From: Molanna angustata
Taxonomy: Eukaryota > Arthropoda > Insecta > Trichoptera > Molannidae
Direction of reading: 5' to 3'
DNA length: 64,000 nt
Assembly: GCA_963576475.1 (NCBI GenBank)
Contig: OY754970.1
Span: forward strand, 32,835,619 to 32,899,618
Shown piece after piece: positions 43,626-53,851 of this stretch (within the stretch, counting starts at the first letter, position 1; the number at the start of each line of letters is the position of its first letter). The notes under the pieces are model-generated. The model was not told where the DNA came from and made no database searches. It saw only the letters and a program-made list of their open reading frames with translations. The position numbers were made by a program, and so were the translations under genes.

Positions 43626-44166
43626 GGTTTTGAAGGAGGTGTTCTGCCAGTGTGAACGTATCAGCGCACTTTTAAAACTTTTTTTTTCTAATGCATAGTC
43701 GTTTAAAAATACAAAAGGGGTATTTCCTACTTCAAATGTTTTACCCATTTTCATTTGATTTTTTTTTTCAATGCATATTCCATTTTAAATGCAATTTTGC
43801 AAAAAAAAATCTTATACAGTATATCAATTACATCTAAGATTAATTTACGATGGTCTATTTATTTAAGCTGGCAACATTAGTCCCTCGTAAATAACAAATT
43901 GTGTTAGCAAAAAAATATAAATAAAATGCGTAAATAAAAATAAATAGCAAAATTGCGCAAGTAAAAATATATAACAAAATTGCGTAAATAAAAATAAATA
44001 ATAAAATTTCGTAAATAAAAATAATAATAAAAAATGTTAAAAAAAAAAAATTGTTTTAATAGGTAGGTATTATTTTTACTCTTTCATTATTTTGACTTGA
44101 GAAAACATTTTGTATTTCAATACAAAACTTTAAAATAATACTTTGCAAATAGGTATTCTGCATTTT
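43626..44166. other. AT-rich DNA with degenerate 'gcgtaaataaaaataaa' repeats
   Basis: At 43918-44045 a ~26-bp motif ('aaattgcgtaaataaaaata') repeats loosely about five times. No gene. Confidence 0.7.
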
Positions 44167-44179
44167 AAATACTTTTATA

Positions 44180-44533
44180 GATCATCTATGGATTGTTGAA
44201 AGTGACAGACGTGTGATTTTTTCTCCGGTCAATTAATTAAAATCGAGCAATTATCAGTGGCAGAAACTATATAAATATACATATTTTTTGTTTATTTCAT
44301 TGTGTAAAGTGTATAGATTTATAGTTTGGTTCCTGGTTAAATTTGTTTGGTTAAATATCTCCATTTTTATATTTTCTCCTCCAACAAATTTGGTGAGTTC
44401 GTTCTATTTTATTTGTTCTATTTAAATTTTGTTTTGTACGTAAGTAGGTATTCGTTATTTTTTTTATTATTTGGCGAAAAATAAATGCCGTATTATTTTT
44501 TTTTTTTTGTTTAGTTAGCATTATTTTTTATTA
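44180..44533 (+). promoter_or_regulatory. LINE 5' UTR / presumed internal promoter
   Basis: The 354 bp from the target duplication to the ATG must hold an internal pol II promoter if the element is active. 'attgtgtaaagtgtatagat' near 44305 is unremarkable, and no firm Initiator/DPE could be assigned by eye. Confidence 0.35.
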
Positions 44534-47500
44534 ATGGAGGAGGATATTAACAAACCGCCCGATCCTGGGCTCATTGATGAACCCTATACCTCTGAATCTG
44601 ACGCAAGTCAAATTTCCACCATTATCCCGAGCAGAAAACGAAAACCATCCCGTTCTCCCGATATTTCCTCTTACAAACAAAAACCTATCCCAATCCAAAA
44701 TGAAAAAGATTCTATAAACCTAACTTCAACTCCTTCCTCTTCTTCTACCCATCCAAATCTTGATCTTCTTTATACGAAATTATCTTCTCCACCTTACATT
44801 GTCCATATACAGAGATCAGAAATAGGAAAAATAATCCACCCCCTCGATTTTGGTAAATACATTTTTTCAAAACAATTTGATGCCAGACAAATAACAAATG
44901 GCTCAATAAAAGCCGAAGGTAGGTATAAAATATCTATTGAATTCAAATTGCCAGAAGCAGCAAATAATTTTGTGAAAAATATTGATTTGTGGTCGAACAA
45001 TAAATTCAAAGCATTTATACCTACTTTTAATTTAATACGAATGGGCCTGGTAAGAGGCGTCCCTACAGATCTCTCTGAAGAAGAAATCGTTGATGCGCTT
45101 AATGACTCGCGTGAATCAATAAAAGTGCTAAAAGTCCGTAGACTAAATTATAAAGATAATTCTTCAGGAACTATTATATGGAAGCCCTCGCAGTCGGTGG
45201 TTATCACCTTCGAGGGTCAATCCTTGCAATCTCGATTTTTTCTGTATTACAATTCGCTTCCAGTGGAAATATACAAATTTCCAACGATTCAATGTTTTAA
45301 TTGTTGTCGCTTTGGTCATTCCAAACCAACCTGCCGCTCTTCTCCACGATGCTATAATTGTGGAGAGGACCACTCCTTTGATCAATGCCCAAATACTTCC
45401 AAGGAACCTCTTTGCATTCACTGCACTGGAAATCACACTGCAATAAGTGTAGCATGTCCCGAATTTACGAGGCAAAAAAATATTAAACAGGTTATGGCGT
45501 CTGACAGCATTTCTTATTTCCAGGCTTCAAAATTATTTCCACCTACAAAAAAATCTTTCGCAGAAATTACATCATACGATGCTCCACCCAGTGCCATCCA
45601 TAAAAATTCTGTACCAAATCATCTAAATACTTTACCCTCAACATCCTTTACAAAAACAATATATAAACCAGTCAATCCTAAACCAAAAAACCATCCCGCA
45701 TTTGACCTAAATCATCATAATTCTCTTCTGTTTAACCCAAATGGACAAATTGTTTCCCAGGTTCCAGATGGATGTGCGTTGCTCAATCCCCAAACTTCCT
45801 CCCTTGATATGTCAACCAGTCTTCTTAAAGATAACTCGAATTTTATTCAAACATTAATTACCCTATTAATTTCAATACTTTCAAATAACAATCATATACC
45901 GAACAACGCTGCTTCTTGTCTTAAAGTTCTCCTTTCTTCTATTCCCAATCGACTCAACTTAACAAAAATTCTTCAATGGAATAGCAGAAGCCTTATATCT
46001 AACAAAATAGACTTTACCCAATTACTTCAAACATACTCCATTTCTGTTGCCTCCATCTCAGAGACGTGGTTTAAAGCATCTCACCAATTCCAGGTAAGAG
46101 GATATCATTGTCTTAGACATGATAAGCCAGGCTCCAGCGGAGGGGGCACAGCTTTATTTATTAATAATTCTCTACCTTCTAAACAGATTAATATCCATCC
46201 AATATCGAACAACATCCAAATAGTAGCAGCTGTAATTTCAAATATCACCATTCTATCTATATATATCCCTCCTTCTTCAACCTTTATTGAGAATGATTGG
46301 ACTTCAATCATATCTCAAATATCTCCCCCATACATGATTTTGGGAGATTTTAATGCTCACTCGCCATCTTGGGGCAGCGAAATAACGAATCTTTCAGGTC
46401 ACAATGTAATAGAATTCATAGATGTTAATAATATATGCATATTAAATTATGGATCCCCTACTCGGCTTACTCCTCCTAATCAACGAAAGAGTGCTGTAGA
46501 TTTATCTCTGTGTTCACCATCCTTGGCATCTAAATGTGTGTGGTCAACCATAAATGACCCATTTTCCAGTGACCACTACCCTATTATCATTGAAATAATT
46601 AGTCATGTAAACAATAAACCCAACTCTCCATTAAATAGAAATATAAAATTTAGAACAATAAATGCAAACTGGTCATTATTCTCTAAGGAACTTGACTTAT
46701 TCGCCGAGAGTGAAAATCACTCTCTAAATGACATCAAAACTCAATGTACAATTTTTCCTGACCTTATAATGAAGGCTGCCGTGAAATCGATTCCAAAAAG
46801 TAATAGTCATGTAAAAAAGCAACATTCAACACCGTGGTGGGACGATGAGTGCACCCAAGCTATTTCCTTCCGAAGAAAAGCTATATCTATCTACCGTAAA
46901 AACATGACGCTGGAGAATTTTCTTAAAGTAAAACAAACTCAAGCGGAAACAAAACGAATACTTAAAAATAAAAAGAGGATCGGTTGGCGAAAATTTTGTG
47001 AGAGTTTATCACCCCAGTCGCCACAGTCACATGTTTGGAATAACTTAAGAAAATTCAGCTCTTCATTCAGTCCTCTTTGTACAAAAAATATACCCGAGAA
47101 AACCATTATAGGTTTTGTAGATAAGTTAGCCCAACAAACGGTTCCAATGCTTGAAGAAATGCCGACATATGTAAATTATCCAACTCATATATCCTGGTTA
47201 GATGCACCATTTTCTATTGACGAACTAAAGTGCGTCACACTCACACTTTCAGACTCTTCCCCTGGACCTGACGGAATTTTGTATAGTTTTGTAAAAGCTT
47301 TCTCTGAACAAACCTTAAAATACTACCTGCATCTTTTAAATTATATGTTTGAAACCGGTTTCATACCCAATGGATGGAAAACTCAAAGAATCTTACCTAT
47401 TCTTAAACCAGGAAAAGATCCTTTAGAAAGTGGGTCATACCGTCCTATTGCAATGTCTTCATGCCTTCTAAAAATTGCAGAACGACTAGCAAAAAATAGA

Positions 47501-49693
47501 TTAGATTGGTTTTTAGAAAACCACAACATAATACCTCAAAACCAATATGGTTTTCGTAAAAAAAAGTCCACAATGGATAACCTAAGTCTATTCACAACTG
47601 ATATTCGTATCTCTCAATTTTCTAATTCATATACACTTGCCACTTTTCTTGATCTCTCATCTGCATACGATGATGTTCTAATTTCGGTCCTGAAAGAAAA
47701 ACTATCTAAACTACGTATACCCGCCAAATTGGTGCAATTTATTACCAACATACTCACAGACAGAACCATTTTAATCGACAACTTCTCTAATAAAATTGTA
47801 CGGAAATTGTGGAGAGGCTTACCTCAGGGATCCGTTATTTCCCCTATACTTTTCAATATATACATGAGCGACTTAGATCTAATGTTTCATCCATGCATAA
47901 AACGACTTTTTTTTGCTGATGATATACTGATATATTTGTCTCATAAAAATATTATCGAGGCTGCGAGGCAGATAACCACGGCGTTGGGGGCGATTAAGGA
48001 TTGGCTACTTAGAAATGGACTGAATCTGTCGATAACTAAAACAAAGGTGGTTAACTTTACCCGCAAACGGAAAATCCCAAATTTTTCAGTGTATTTTAAT
48101 AACGAACCATTGCAAATTGTCAAACAAATCAAATTTCTTGGCTTGAATCTAAATAGTAAACTTTCCTGGCTGACTCAGGTCGAACACATTTCTACAAAGT
48201 GTGAAAAAGGGTTAAATATGATGCGAGCTGTCACTAGAGTATGGTGGGGGTCACACCGCTCCACTCTTAAACTTATGTATAACTCTCTAGTACGAAGTCA
48301 CATAGACTATGCCTCATTTCTTTTAGATCCATTGCCTAAATATCTCGATAAGAGACTTGAAAAAATACAATCAAAAGCATTAAGACTAATTATAGGAGCA
48401 ATGAAGTCTTCTCCAATCAATGCTTTGCAAGTAGAATGTGCTGAACCTCCTTTATTTCTAAGGAGACAATTTCTAGCAGAAAAATTCCTTTTTAAAGCTT
48501 TATCCTTCTCTCATCATCCAATAAAAGAGAGCCTTAAAGATCTTTCAACTTTTCTACAAAAAGGAAACACAAGACACCTTCCACAAATAAATACCCCTCT
48601 CCTGGTTAAGACCTACTCTGAATATGAATCTTTACTATTATCACTACAAAACCTACAAAAAGAAAATAAACTTCCAATATACAATACCCCATTTGAATCT
48701 TTAAACTATATTCCAAATGTCGAAATTTCAGCGTTCGGGCTAGATAAAAAATATAATAGTTCAAATACACTTAATATAAACACAAAATTTACACAAATTG
48801 CTAATTCCAAATTCCCGGAATATACCCTCATATATACAGATGGATCCAAATCTGAAAATCAGAACTGTGGTGCTTCGGTTCACATTCCTGATTTCGGCAT
48901 TAATGTTTCTTATAAATTGCCAAATGAAGTGTCCATTTTCACAGCCGAAAGCTTTGCGATCAACCAAGCTTTGGCTCTTACTCGATCGCAAAATATCAAC
49001 CGCGCCCTAATATGTACAGATTCCCGTAGTGCTCTTCAAAAAATTTCATCCAATCCTCTAAATTATCCACAGGACAGAATCACATGTTCCATTAAAAGTT
49101 TTCTATATTATCTCAAAAACGACGAATTTGACATAGTTCTATCATGGGTCCCTGGACATCTTGGGATTGAGGGCAACGAAAAGGCTGATGAACTTGCGAA
49201 ATTGGGAACTACTTCGGGCACAATTCCAGATAACTTTATTATCCCAATCTCAGATCTTTTACCCCGCCTTAAATCAAATATGCTTTTCAAATGGGATGAA
49301 AATTGGTACAAAACAAAAAAATATAAGGGTGCTTATCATGCAGGTATCCAACAAAAAATTTCCTCTAAACCATGGTTTTATAATAGAAACATATCTAAAC
49401 GATTAATATCATGTATTTCTAGAATGAGAATTGGCCATTGTTCAATTGCCTACCATCTGCATAGAATTAGAGTTCTAAATAGCCCACTTTGTCAGTGTGG
49501 TGATGAGGATGAGACAATTGATCATGTATTTTTTAACTGTAAAAATAATTCCGCCTTCAAAAATATATACAAACAATTAATTAAAATCACTCACCAATCT
49601 CCACTTAATATCCAACATCTTTTGTCTCTTAATAATTCACGTGTACTGTCCGTTATTTCAAAATTCCTTTCATTGAATGACATAAATTTATAA
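44534..49693 (+). CDS. Single-ORF LINE polyprotein: gag zinc knuckles, APE endonuclease, reverse transcriptase, RNase H
   Basis: This 1719-residue protein of an I/Loa/R1-group LINE would bind its RNA, nick the target and reverse transcribe in the nucleus. A polar N-terminus is followed by three zinc knuckles: C254-C257-H262-C267, C273-C276-H280-C285, C294-C297-H301-C308. APE-type endonuclease residues are N483, E510, D605/N607 ('LGDFNAHSPSWGS') and D680-H681 ('SSDHYPII'). RT shows 'YRPIAMSSCLLKIAERLA', 'FLDLSSAYDDV' (D1040), 'LPQGSVISPILFNIY' and 'FFADDIL' (D1129, D1130). RNase H has D1436 ('YTDGS'), E1472, D1496 ('CTDSRSA') and D1552 ('GNEKADELA'). A Cys/His motif ('CQCGDEDETIDHVFFNC') lies near the end. 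All catalytic residues appear present. The unusual point is that gag-like and pol regions share one frame instead of the usual two ORFs. The ATG follows 'tattaatgg' and is the first in frame. Confidence 0.93.
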   Translation: MEEDINKPPDPGLIDEPYTSESDASQISTIIPSRKRKPSRSPDISSYKQKPIPIQNEKDSINLTSTPSSSSTHPNLDLLYTKLSSPPYIVHIQRSEIGKIIHPLDFGKYIFSKQFDARQITNGSIKAEGRYKISIEFKLPEAANNFVKNIDLWSNNKFKAFIPTFNLIRMGLVRGVPTDLSEEEIVDALNDSRESIKVLKVRRLNYKDNSSGTIIWKPSQSVVITFEGQSLQSRFFLYYNSLPVEIYKFPTIQCFNCCRFGHSKPTCRSSPRCYNCGEDHSFDQCPNTSKEPLCIHCTGNHTAISVACPEFTRQKNIKQVMASDSISYFQASKLFPPTKKSFAEITSYDAPPSAIHKNSVPNHLNTLPSTSFTKTIYKPVNPKPKNHPAFDLNHHNSLLFNPNGQIVSQVPDGCALLNPQTSSLDMSTSLLKDNSNFIQTLITLLISILSNNNHIPNNAASCLKVLLSSIPNRLNLTKILQWNSRSLISNKIDFTQLLQTYSISVASISETWFKASHQFQVRGYHCLRHDKPGSSGGGTALFINNSLPSKQINIHPISNNIQIVAAVISNITILSIYIPPSSTFIENDWTSIISQISPPYMILGDFNAHSPSWGSEITNLSGHNVIEFIDVNNICILNYGSPTRLTPPNQRKSAVDLSLCSPSLASKCVWSTINDPFSSDHYPIIIEIISHVNNKPNSPLNRNIKFRTINANWSLFSKELDLFAESENHSLNDIKTQCTIFPDLIMKAAVKSIPKSNSHVKKQHSTPWWDDECTQAISFRRKAISIYRKNMTLENFLKVKQTQAETKRILKNKKRIGWRKFCESLSPQSPQSHVWNNLRKFSSSFSPLCTKNIPEKTIIGFVDKLAQQTVPMLEEMPTYVNYPTHISWLDAPFSIDELKCVTLTLSDSSPGPDGILYSFVKAFSEQTLKYYLHLLNYMFETGFIPNGWKTQRILPILKPGKDPLESGSYRPIAMSSCLLKIAERLAKNRLDWFLENHNIIPQNQYGFRKKKSTMDNLSLFTTDIRISQFSNSYTLATFLDLSSAYDDVLISVLKEKLSKLRIPAKLVQFITNILTDRTILIDNFSNKIVRKLWRGLPQGSVISPILFNIYMSDLDLMFHPCIKRLFFADDILIYLSHKNIIEAARQITTALGAIKDWLLRNGLNLSITKTKVVNFTRKRKIPNFSVYFNNEPLQIVKQIKFLGLNLNSKLSWLTQVEHISTKCEKGLNMMRAVTRVWWGSHRSTLKLMYNSLVRSHIDYASFLLDPLPKYLDKRLEKIQSKALRLIIGAMKSSPINALQVECAEPPLFLRRQFLAEKFLFKALSFSHHPIKESLKDLSTFLQKGNTRHLPQINTPLLVKTYSEYESLLLSLQNLQKENKLPIYNTPFESLNYIPNVEISAFGLDKKYNSSNTLNINTKFTQIANSKFPEYTLIYTDGSKSENQNCGASVHIPDFGINVSYKLPNEVSIFTAESFAINQALALTRSQNINRALICTDSRSALQKISSNPLNYPQDRITCSIKSFLYYLKNDEFDIVLSWVPGHLGIEGNEKADELAKLGTTSGTIPDNFIIPISDLLPRLKSNMLFKWDENWYKTKKYKGAYHAGIQQKISSKPWFYNRNISKRLISCISRMRIGHCSIAYHLHRIRVLNSPLCQCGDEDETIDHVFFNCKNNSAFKNIYKQLIKITHQSPLNIQHLLSLNNSRVLSVISKFLSLNDINL

Positions 49694-49921
49694 TAAAATT
49701 AACTTTTCTCCTCTGACATGATATAATTGGCACATAGCACTCTTTACAGGGTGAATTGCCTTAAACAAAAAAAAAAATACTTTTATAAAAAAACATTTAA
49801 AATTTCGGTACCACTATTTTTACGACCGGAATTGGCGGGAAAAAAAGCGTTTTCCCGCCAAAAAGTGTCTATTTACACGACAAATTTTCTGACGTCGTCT
49901 ATGTTTTTAGGTCATTTATAA

Positions 49922-50149
49922 CCATAGAAAGCGCAGATAAATCAAAATACAAAAATATTTACCTTTGTCATTTTTTCAATGGTCATAAATGCATCATGGA
50001 AACCAACTTGAAGAAAAAATAAATAATATTGGCATCTTATTACATTTACTTAATTTTATAAATCATTTTTTCATCGAGATCTACAATTATAACAAAGTAT
50101 AAACAAAGGAAAATATTTTTATAACTTGATTTATCTGCGCTTTCTATGG
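49922..50149. mobile_element. MITE (228 bp) with perfect 24-bp terminal inverted repeats
   Basis: 'ccatagaaagcgcagataaa' + 'tcaa' begins the element and its exact reverse complement ends it. A TA target duplication is possible but not clear. Non-coding. Confidence 0.85.
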
Positions 50150-50890
50150 GTATGGAAAGAATGATAAGAATTTATCTATGGTTGAGTCGTAAAAATATCC
50201 CTTGCCTTAAAATTTTCAAATGGGAAATTTTCGACCCACTTATCTGCTTGGAAACCTAGTTATGCACATATCTGCTTGGAAACCTTCATTGTTTCTACTA
50301 TACATAATATTTTATAATGACTGAATCAAGATAAGTGATTAGAGAAATCAGTTACGAATATGTAACAAAACTATGTATGATGAAATAAGAAATATGGACA
50401 TACAAGAAAATACTAGATAAAGAAGGATATTGTAATCCATTTCTTCAAGTTGCTATAAGTTCCAGGTAATCCAAACTTAACTATGTACAATCATTTTATT
50501 GGCAAGAAAATACTGAACACGCGTGCTCAAAATTAAAGACGATGTTTATCTTGTGTTTGTTTTTACAAATATGCATAGTAAAATCTAAGCTTTACAACAT
50601 GATGCAATAAATGCCAATACAATGAAGGTATGCCTATACGGTAACAGGTAAATCATTTTGTTCATCATTGTCATTGAACAATATTAACAGCTAATGGCTA
50701 GCGCTTTCAAATCAGCCCCATTCATATAATTAGCCCTACCTGAAATTAAAATGAAGAAATATTAAACTTTTGTTTAATTACTAGCTTTGTCACACAATAA
50801 TAAAACAACGATTAGGTAAATAGAGACGATTTATAATATGTTATACTATCTACGATTGATAACTGACCTATGTTATTATCTAGGATTGAT
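50150..50890. other. Intergenic DNA, small duplication only
   Basis: 'atctgcttggaaacct' occurs twice at 50240-50285. Nothing else was recognised. Confidence 0.5.
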
Positions 50891-50892
50891 AA

Positions 50893-51075
50893 CAGATAGG
50901 TCGGCGGAAGACCCGAGTAGCGTAGGTACCTACTAGATTAGTAATCCAGAGAACACGGGTTCGAATATCGCCAGGATCGTTTTCGTTATAGCACAAGCAT
51001 TTATGTCTAATTTAGGGTATGTCTGAGGATGTACATGTTTCAAGGACATATTCATTCTTTAACAAATGTTAAAGT
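50893..51075 (+). mobile_element. SINE3 copy 1 (tRNA-like head)
   Basis: 'gagtagcgtaggtacc' (A-box-like) and 'cgggttcgaatatcgcc' (B box) are followed by the tail 'cacaagcatttatgtctaat', 'ttagggtatgtctgaggatg'. The tail matches 60427-60562. Confidence 0.65.
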
Positions 51076-51106
51076 AGGTAAAGCGATATTTATTTATTTA
51101 ATTAAT

Positions 51107-51316
51107 ATTGCTTCTCGGGCAACTAACAGGTACTGTGTCAAATATTAATTTAACACGCACCCAATAACAAGTTGCCACATTCTGGAGACTTGCGATACTA
51201 ATCGTTTCACAGATCCAGACTGAAAACACAATTAAAAACTGAGTCTCCACCAGGAATCGAACCCGGGACCTTTGGCTCAGCAGTCATATATCCAACCAAC
51301 CGAGCCACGAAGGCCG
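51107..51316 (-). mobile_element. SINE2, best full-length copy
   Basis: Read on the minus strand from 51316: tRNA-like head with A box 'tggctcggttgg' (51307-51296) and B box 'ggttcgattcc' (51263-51253). The body follows: 'tggagactcagtttttaatt', 'gtggcaacttgttattgggt', 'gcgtgttaaattaat', 'gttgcccgagaagc'. It is a pol III-type SINE that needs LINE enzymes. Not a tRNA gene: the 3' half does not fold into a cloverleaf with the 5' half. Confidence 0.88.
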
Positions 51317-51319
51317 ATA

Positions 51320-52650
51320 TTTGCATAACTTTTAATAACAAGGCGATATGATAGGTTAAGATTTATTGTAAATAATTGCAATTTATGCACAAAATAATTT
51401 TAAATAAAAAATAATGTAACTTCTTATCTACGTATGTATGTAGGTACTTTCAGCATGATAAATATATTGCTTATTTGGATTGTCAAAAAAATCACTAGGT
51501 ATTCCAAATTTAAAAACCGTCCAAAAGCAAAATTAGTAGTTTTGTCTGTTATAGATAACCTAAATTTCGAAATTTTTGTATAGTTTTACTATAAAAAACA
51601 GTGAGAAAATAACCAAATATGTACTTACATTATTGACGTGCGGGCCATTGAAGAATGGTGAAACGGAATATTTTCTCGGCGGGAAATTTTTGACAGCTGA
51701 AGCCATGCCAAAACCGCGTGCTCGAATGTAGCTTGTAAAAAATGACAGTTGTCGGGAAATAAAAACACCGTCACACTGAAAAAACGCACTGAAACAAACC
51801 GTATAACAACATAAAGCGATGACAGCTGACAGCGACTATTGTTTCTAGTTTCATGAAAAGCTACGAATGTGACGACACGGATATCGAATTACCAAGTACC
51901 TATTTGAATCAATTTGATAAATTTAACGCATTGGCTTTTTAGCAAGCTCTTTCAATGAACATTTTGTCATTTTATCGAATTCACATGCATAATGTACGCG
52001 ACAACTCACTCCGCACACAGTTTGTTACTGCACAATCTGTGGTGCGCCGGCAAATGACAGTTTGGTGGATAATGTTGTATTCATTTCAACAGGTTTTTGT
52101 AGAGGAAACAAAAAAGTTATTGTTGTAAAAAAAATACATAATTGATGTGTTTTTAAAACTAGTTATATTAATCTCAACTAAGTTTTATAAAATTTAACAC
52201 ATGGATGTTTTAAAAAAGAATAAATTGATGGTAAAAATATATTGCATTTACAAGGACTTCAACCAACAATCATTTTTAATAGTAATATTTTAAATATAAT
52301 ATTTTACAAAACAATAACTTATTTCTGTTATTTCAACTCTGGTATTTGTTGTTCTTTGATGTTGAGTCCTCAAACTAATATACTCCTGTATAACTCCATG
52401 TCCAGATGAAGTTGGATTAATGCTTGGAATAAACCTAGTGTCTCATTACATTTGAAAACTGCTAGAGAATGAAAGTTAGGAAGACACTACAAACTTTAGT
52501 CGCCCAGATAACAGAGCACAAACTTCCAAAATGAGATGTACAGTCAATAAACCTTCTTACTATCTATGGTTGCTTTTGTGTGAGATATTGCAAAAAAGTG
52601 TAATAAATTATCTCCCGATGTTTGTGATGCCCAAGTAAGAATACCCCATA
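51320..52650. other. Intergenic DNA; GC-richer patch 51640-52080 of unknown role
   Basis: The patch contains 'ggcgggaaat' and several 'tgacagctga(c)' words and could be an upstream region of a gene, but no coding sequence follows on either strand. Not called. Confidence 0.3.
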
Positions 52651-52658
52651 CATACACC

Positions 52659-52897
52659 CTTAGATTATATATGATACAGATACCTAGTCAGCGCAATGAA
52701 TGTATGCCAACTAAAACTACGAGGAAACAGACGAATTTCATTCGCCCGGCTGTATACGTACACCAACCGATACGCACACCTACATAATACGTAGACCAAC
52801 CGATCTACCGCCTTACACACACATGTAAAAAAAACTTGGCATACATTTGAATTCGAAATTTGTACTACACGCGGCTTCTGTACATTATAATTCTATG
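52659..52897 (+). mobile_element. hAT-like MITE, copy 2, with 8-bp target duplication
   Basis: Near-identical to 1410-1652 and in the same orientation. It is flanked by 'catacacc' at 52651-52658 and 52898-52905. The differing flanks of the two copies define the ends precisely. Confidence 0.85.
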
Positions 52898-52909
52898 CAT
52901 ACACCCATA

Positions 52910-53500
52910 ATAAACATAAAACAGTTGTTTCATAGAGCATAACATGTACAAGCCTTTATAATGATTTTAAAATTTTAATTACTTTGATACAAACAGTAGG
53001 TATGCATTCACTTTGAAATATATCCTGTTTAGATGTGAAAGTATTTATATATCAAGACATGGCTATTCATTCACTCTATAGCGTACATTCTTCAAGGATA
53101 CCAAAGAGTTTTGTCTTTCTGGAGTGGTCCAAAATAAGAGTACCTAACTGTGATGTGTAGGAATTAGACAATTTTCATTAATTTTATCTAATTGTGTATG
53201 TTTTTTAATTTCTATTTTTATTGAATATCTCTTAAAACGAAATAGAGCTAATGAAAGTTATTACTTATTACTATACCGAATAGTCAAAGATTTGGCTGAT
53301 CTGATGAAAAACATTTCTTAGCTTCTCATAATAGATATCTTATGAGATTCTAATATGAAATTTTACAAGCTGTTGTCTTGATACATTTCATCTAAAAGAA
53401 TGTTATTCTCTTGCAAAATATGAAAATATTGATACAAAAGAGAAAGGCAATCATGGATTCACGAATCCAGACCCACGAGCACATGCGACCAGAGGACCAG
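52910..53500. other. Intergenic DNA, nothing recognised
   Basis: No feature that I can support. Confidence 0.5.
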
Positions 53501-53626
53501 CCAGGGGGGCAAGTCTGGTCAACAGGCGGAATCAAAACCATCCATGTTTACCCATATCATGGATATAATTATCTTATGGAGTTCTATAACATCTTAAGAT
53601 ATTATAGAACTCCATATAATTATTAT

Positions 53627-53836
53627 AGCCGACTGCCGTGGCACAGTTGGTAAGCTGTTCGGTTTCTGTGCGAGCGTCCTGGGTTCGATTTCCAGCAGAG
53701 GAAATTTATTTAAATTTAATTTCTCACGCAAATATTGCTTCTCTGGGCTGGAAACACTGGTTAGTTGGAAGAAATTGCCACATGGCAATAAAAACACCAC
53801 TTGCGCAGGGTGCAAGGAAGTGTTCATTATTATTAT
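53627..53836 (+). mobile_element. tRNA-derived SINE1, best full-length copy
   Basis: A box 'tggcacagttgg' (53639-53650) and B box 'ggttcgatttcc' (53682-53693) in a tRNA-like head. The body has 'ggctggaaacactggttag' and 'ttggaagaaattgccacatg', and ends with an (ATT)n tail (53824-53836). The body segment resembles the LINE tail at 29190-29285, suggesting which LINE mobilises it. Confidence 0.9.
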
Positions 53837-53851
53837 GATATGGGTAAACAT

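Larger units (their letters stand above)
44180..49774 (+). mobile_element. Full-length non-LTR retrotransposon with target-site duplication
   Basis: It comprises a ~354-bp 5' UTR, one 1719-codon ORF, an ~80-bp 3' UTR and a poly(A) run at 49767-49777. 'aaatacttttata' occurs immediately before the element (44167-44179) and right after the poly(A) (49775-49787). This indicates a target duplication of at least 10 bp; the As overlap the tail. An unbroken ORF plus an exact duplication suggests a recent, complete insertion. No other copy is in the window. Confidence 0.88.

Noticed and set aside
45164..45475. Minus-strand ORFs within the full-length LINE (also at 46105, 47941, 48761 and 49108)
   Set aside because: Shadows of the 1719-residue plus-strand ORF, with no motifs of their own.
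51250..51316. tRNA gene on the minus strand
   Set aside because: Same reasoning: it is the tRNA-like head of SINE2.
51640..52080. Promoter of an unseen gene
   Set aside because: The GC-richer patch has E2F-like and 'tgacagctg' words, but no exon follows on either strand and such words are common.
53627..53700. tRNA gene
   Set aside because: A and B boxes are present, but the acceptor stem and anticodon arm do not pair. The sequence continues into a SINE body with an (ATT)n tail, and copies are dispersed.
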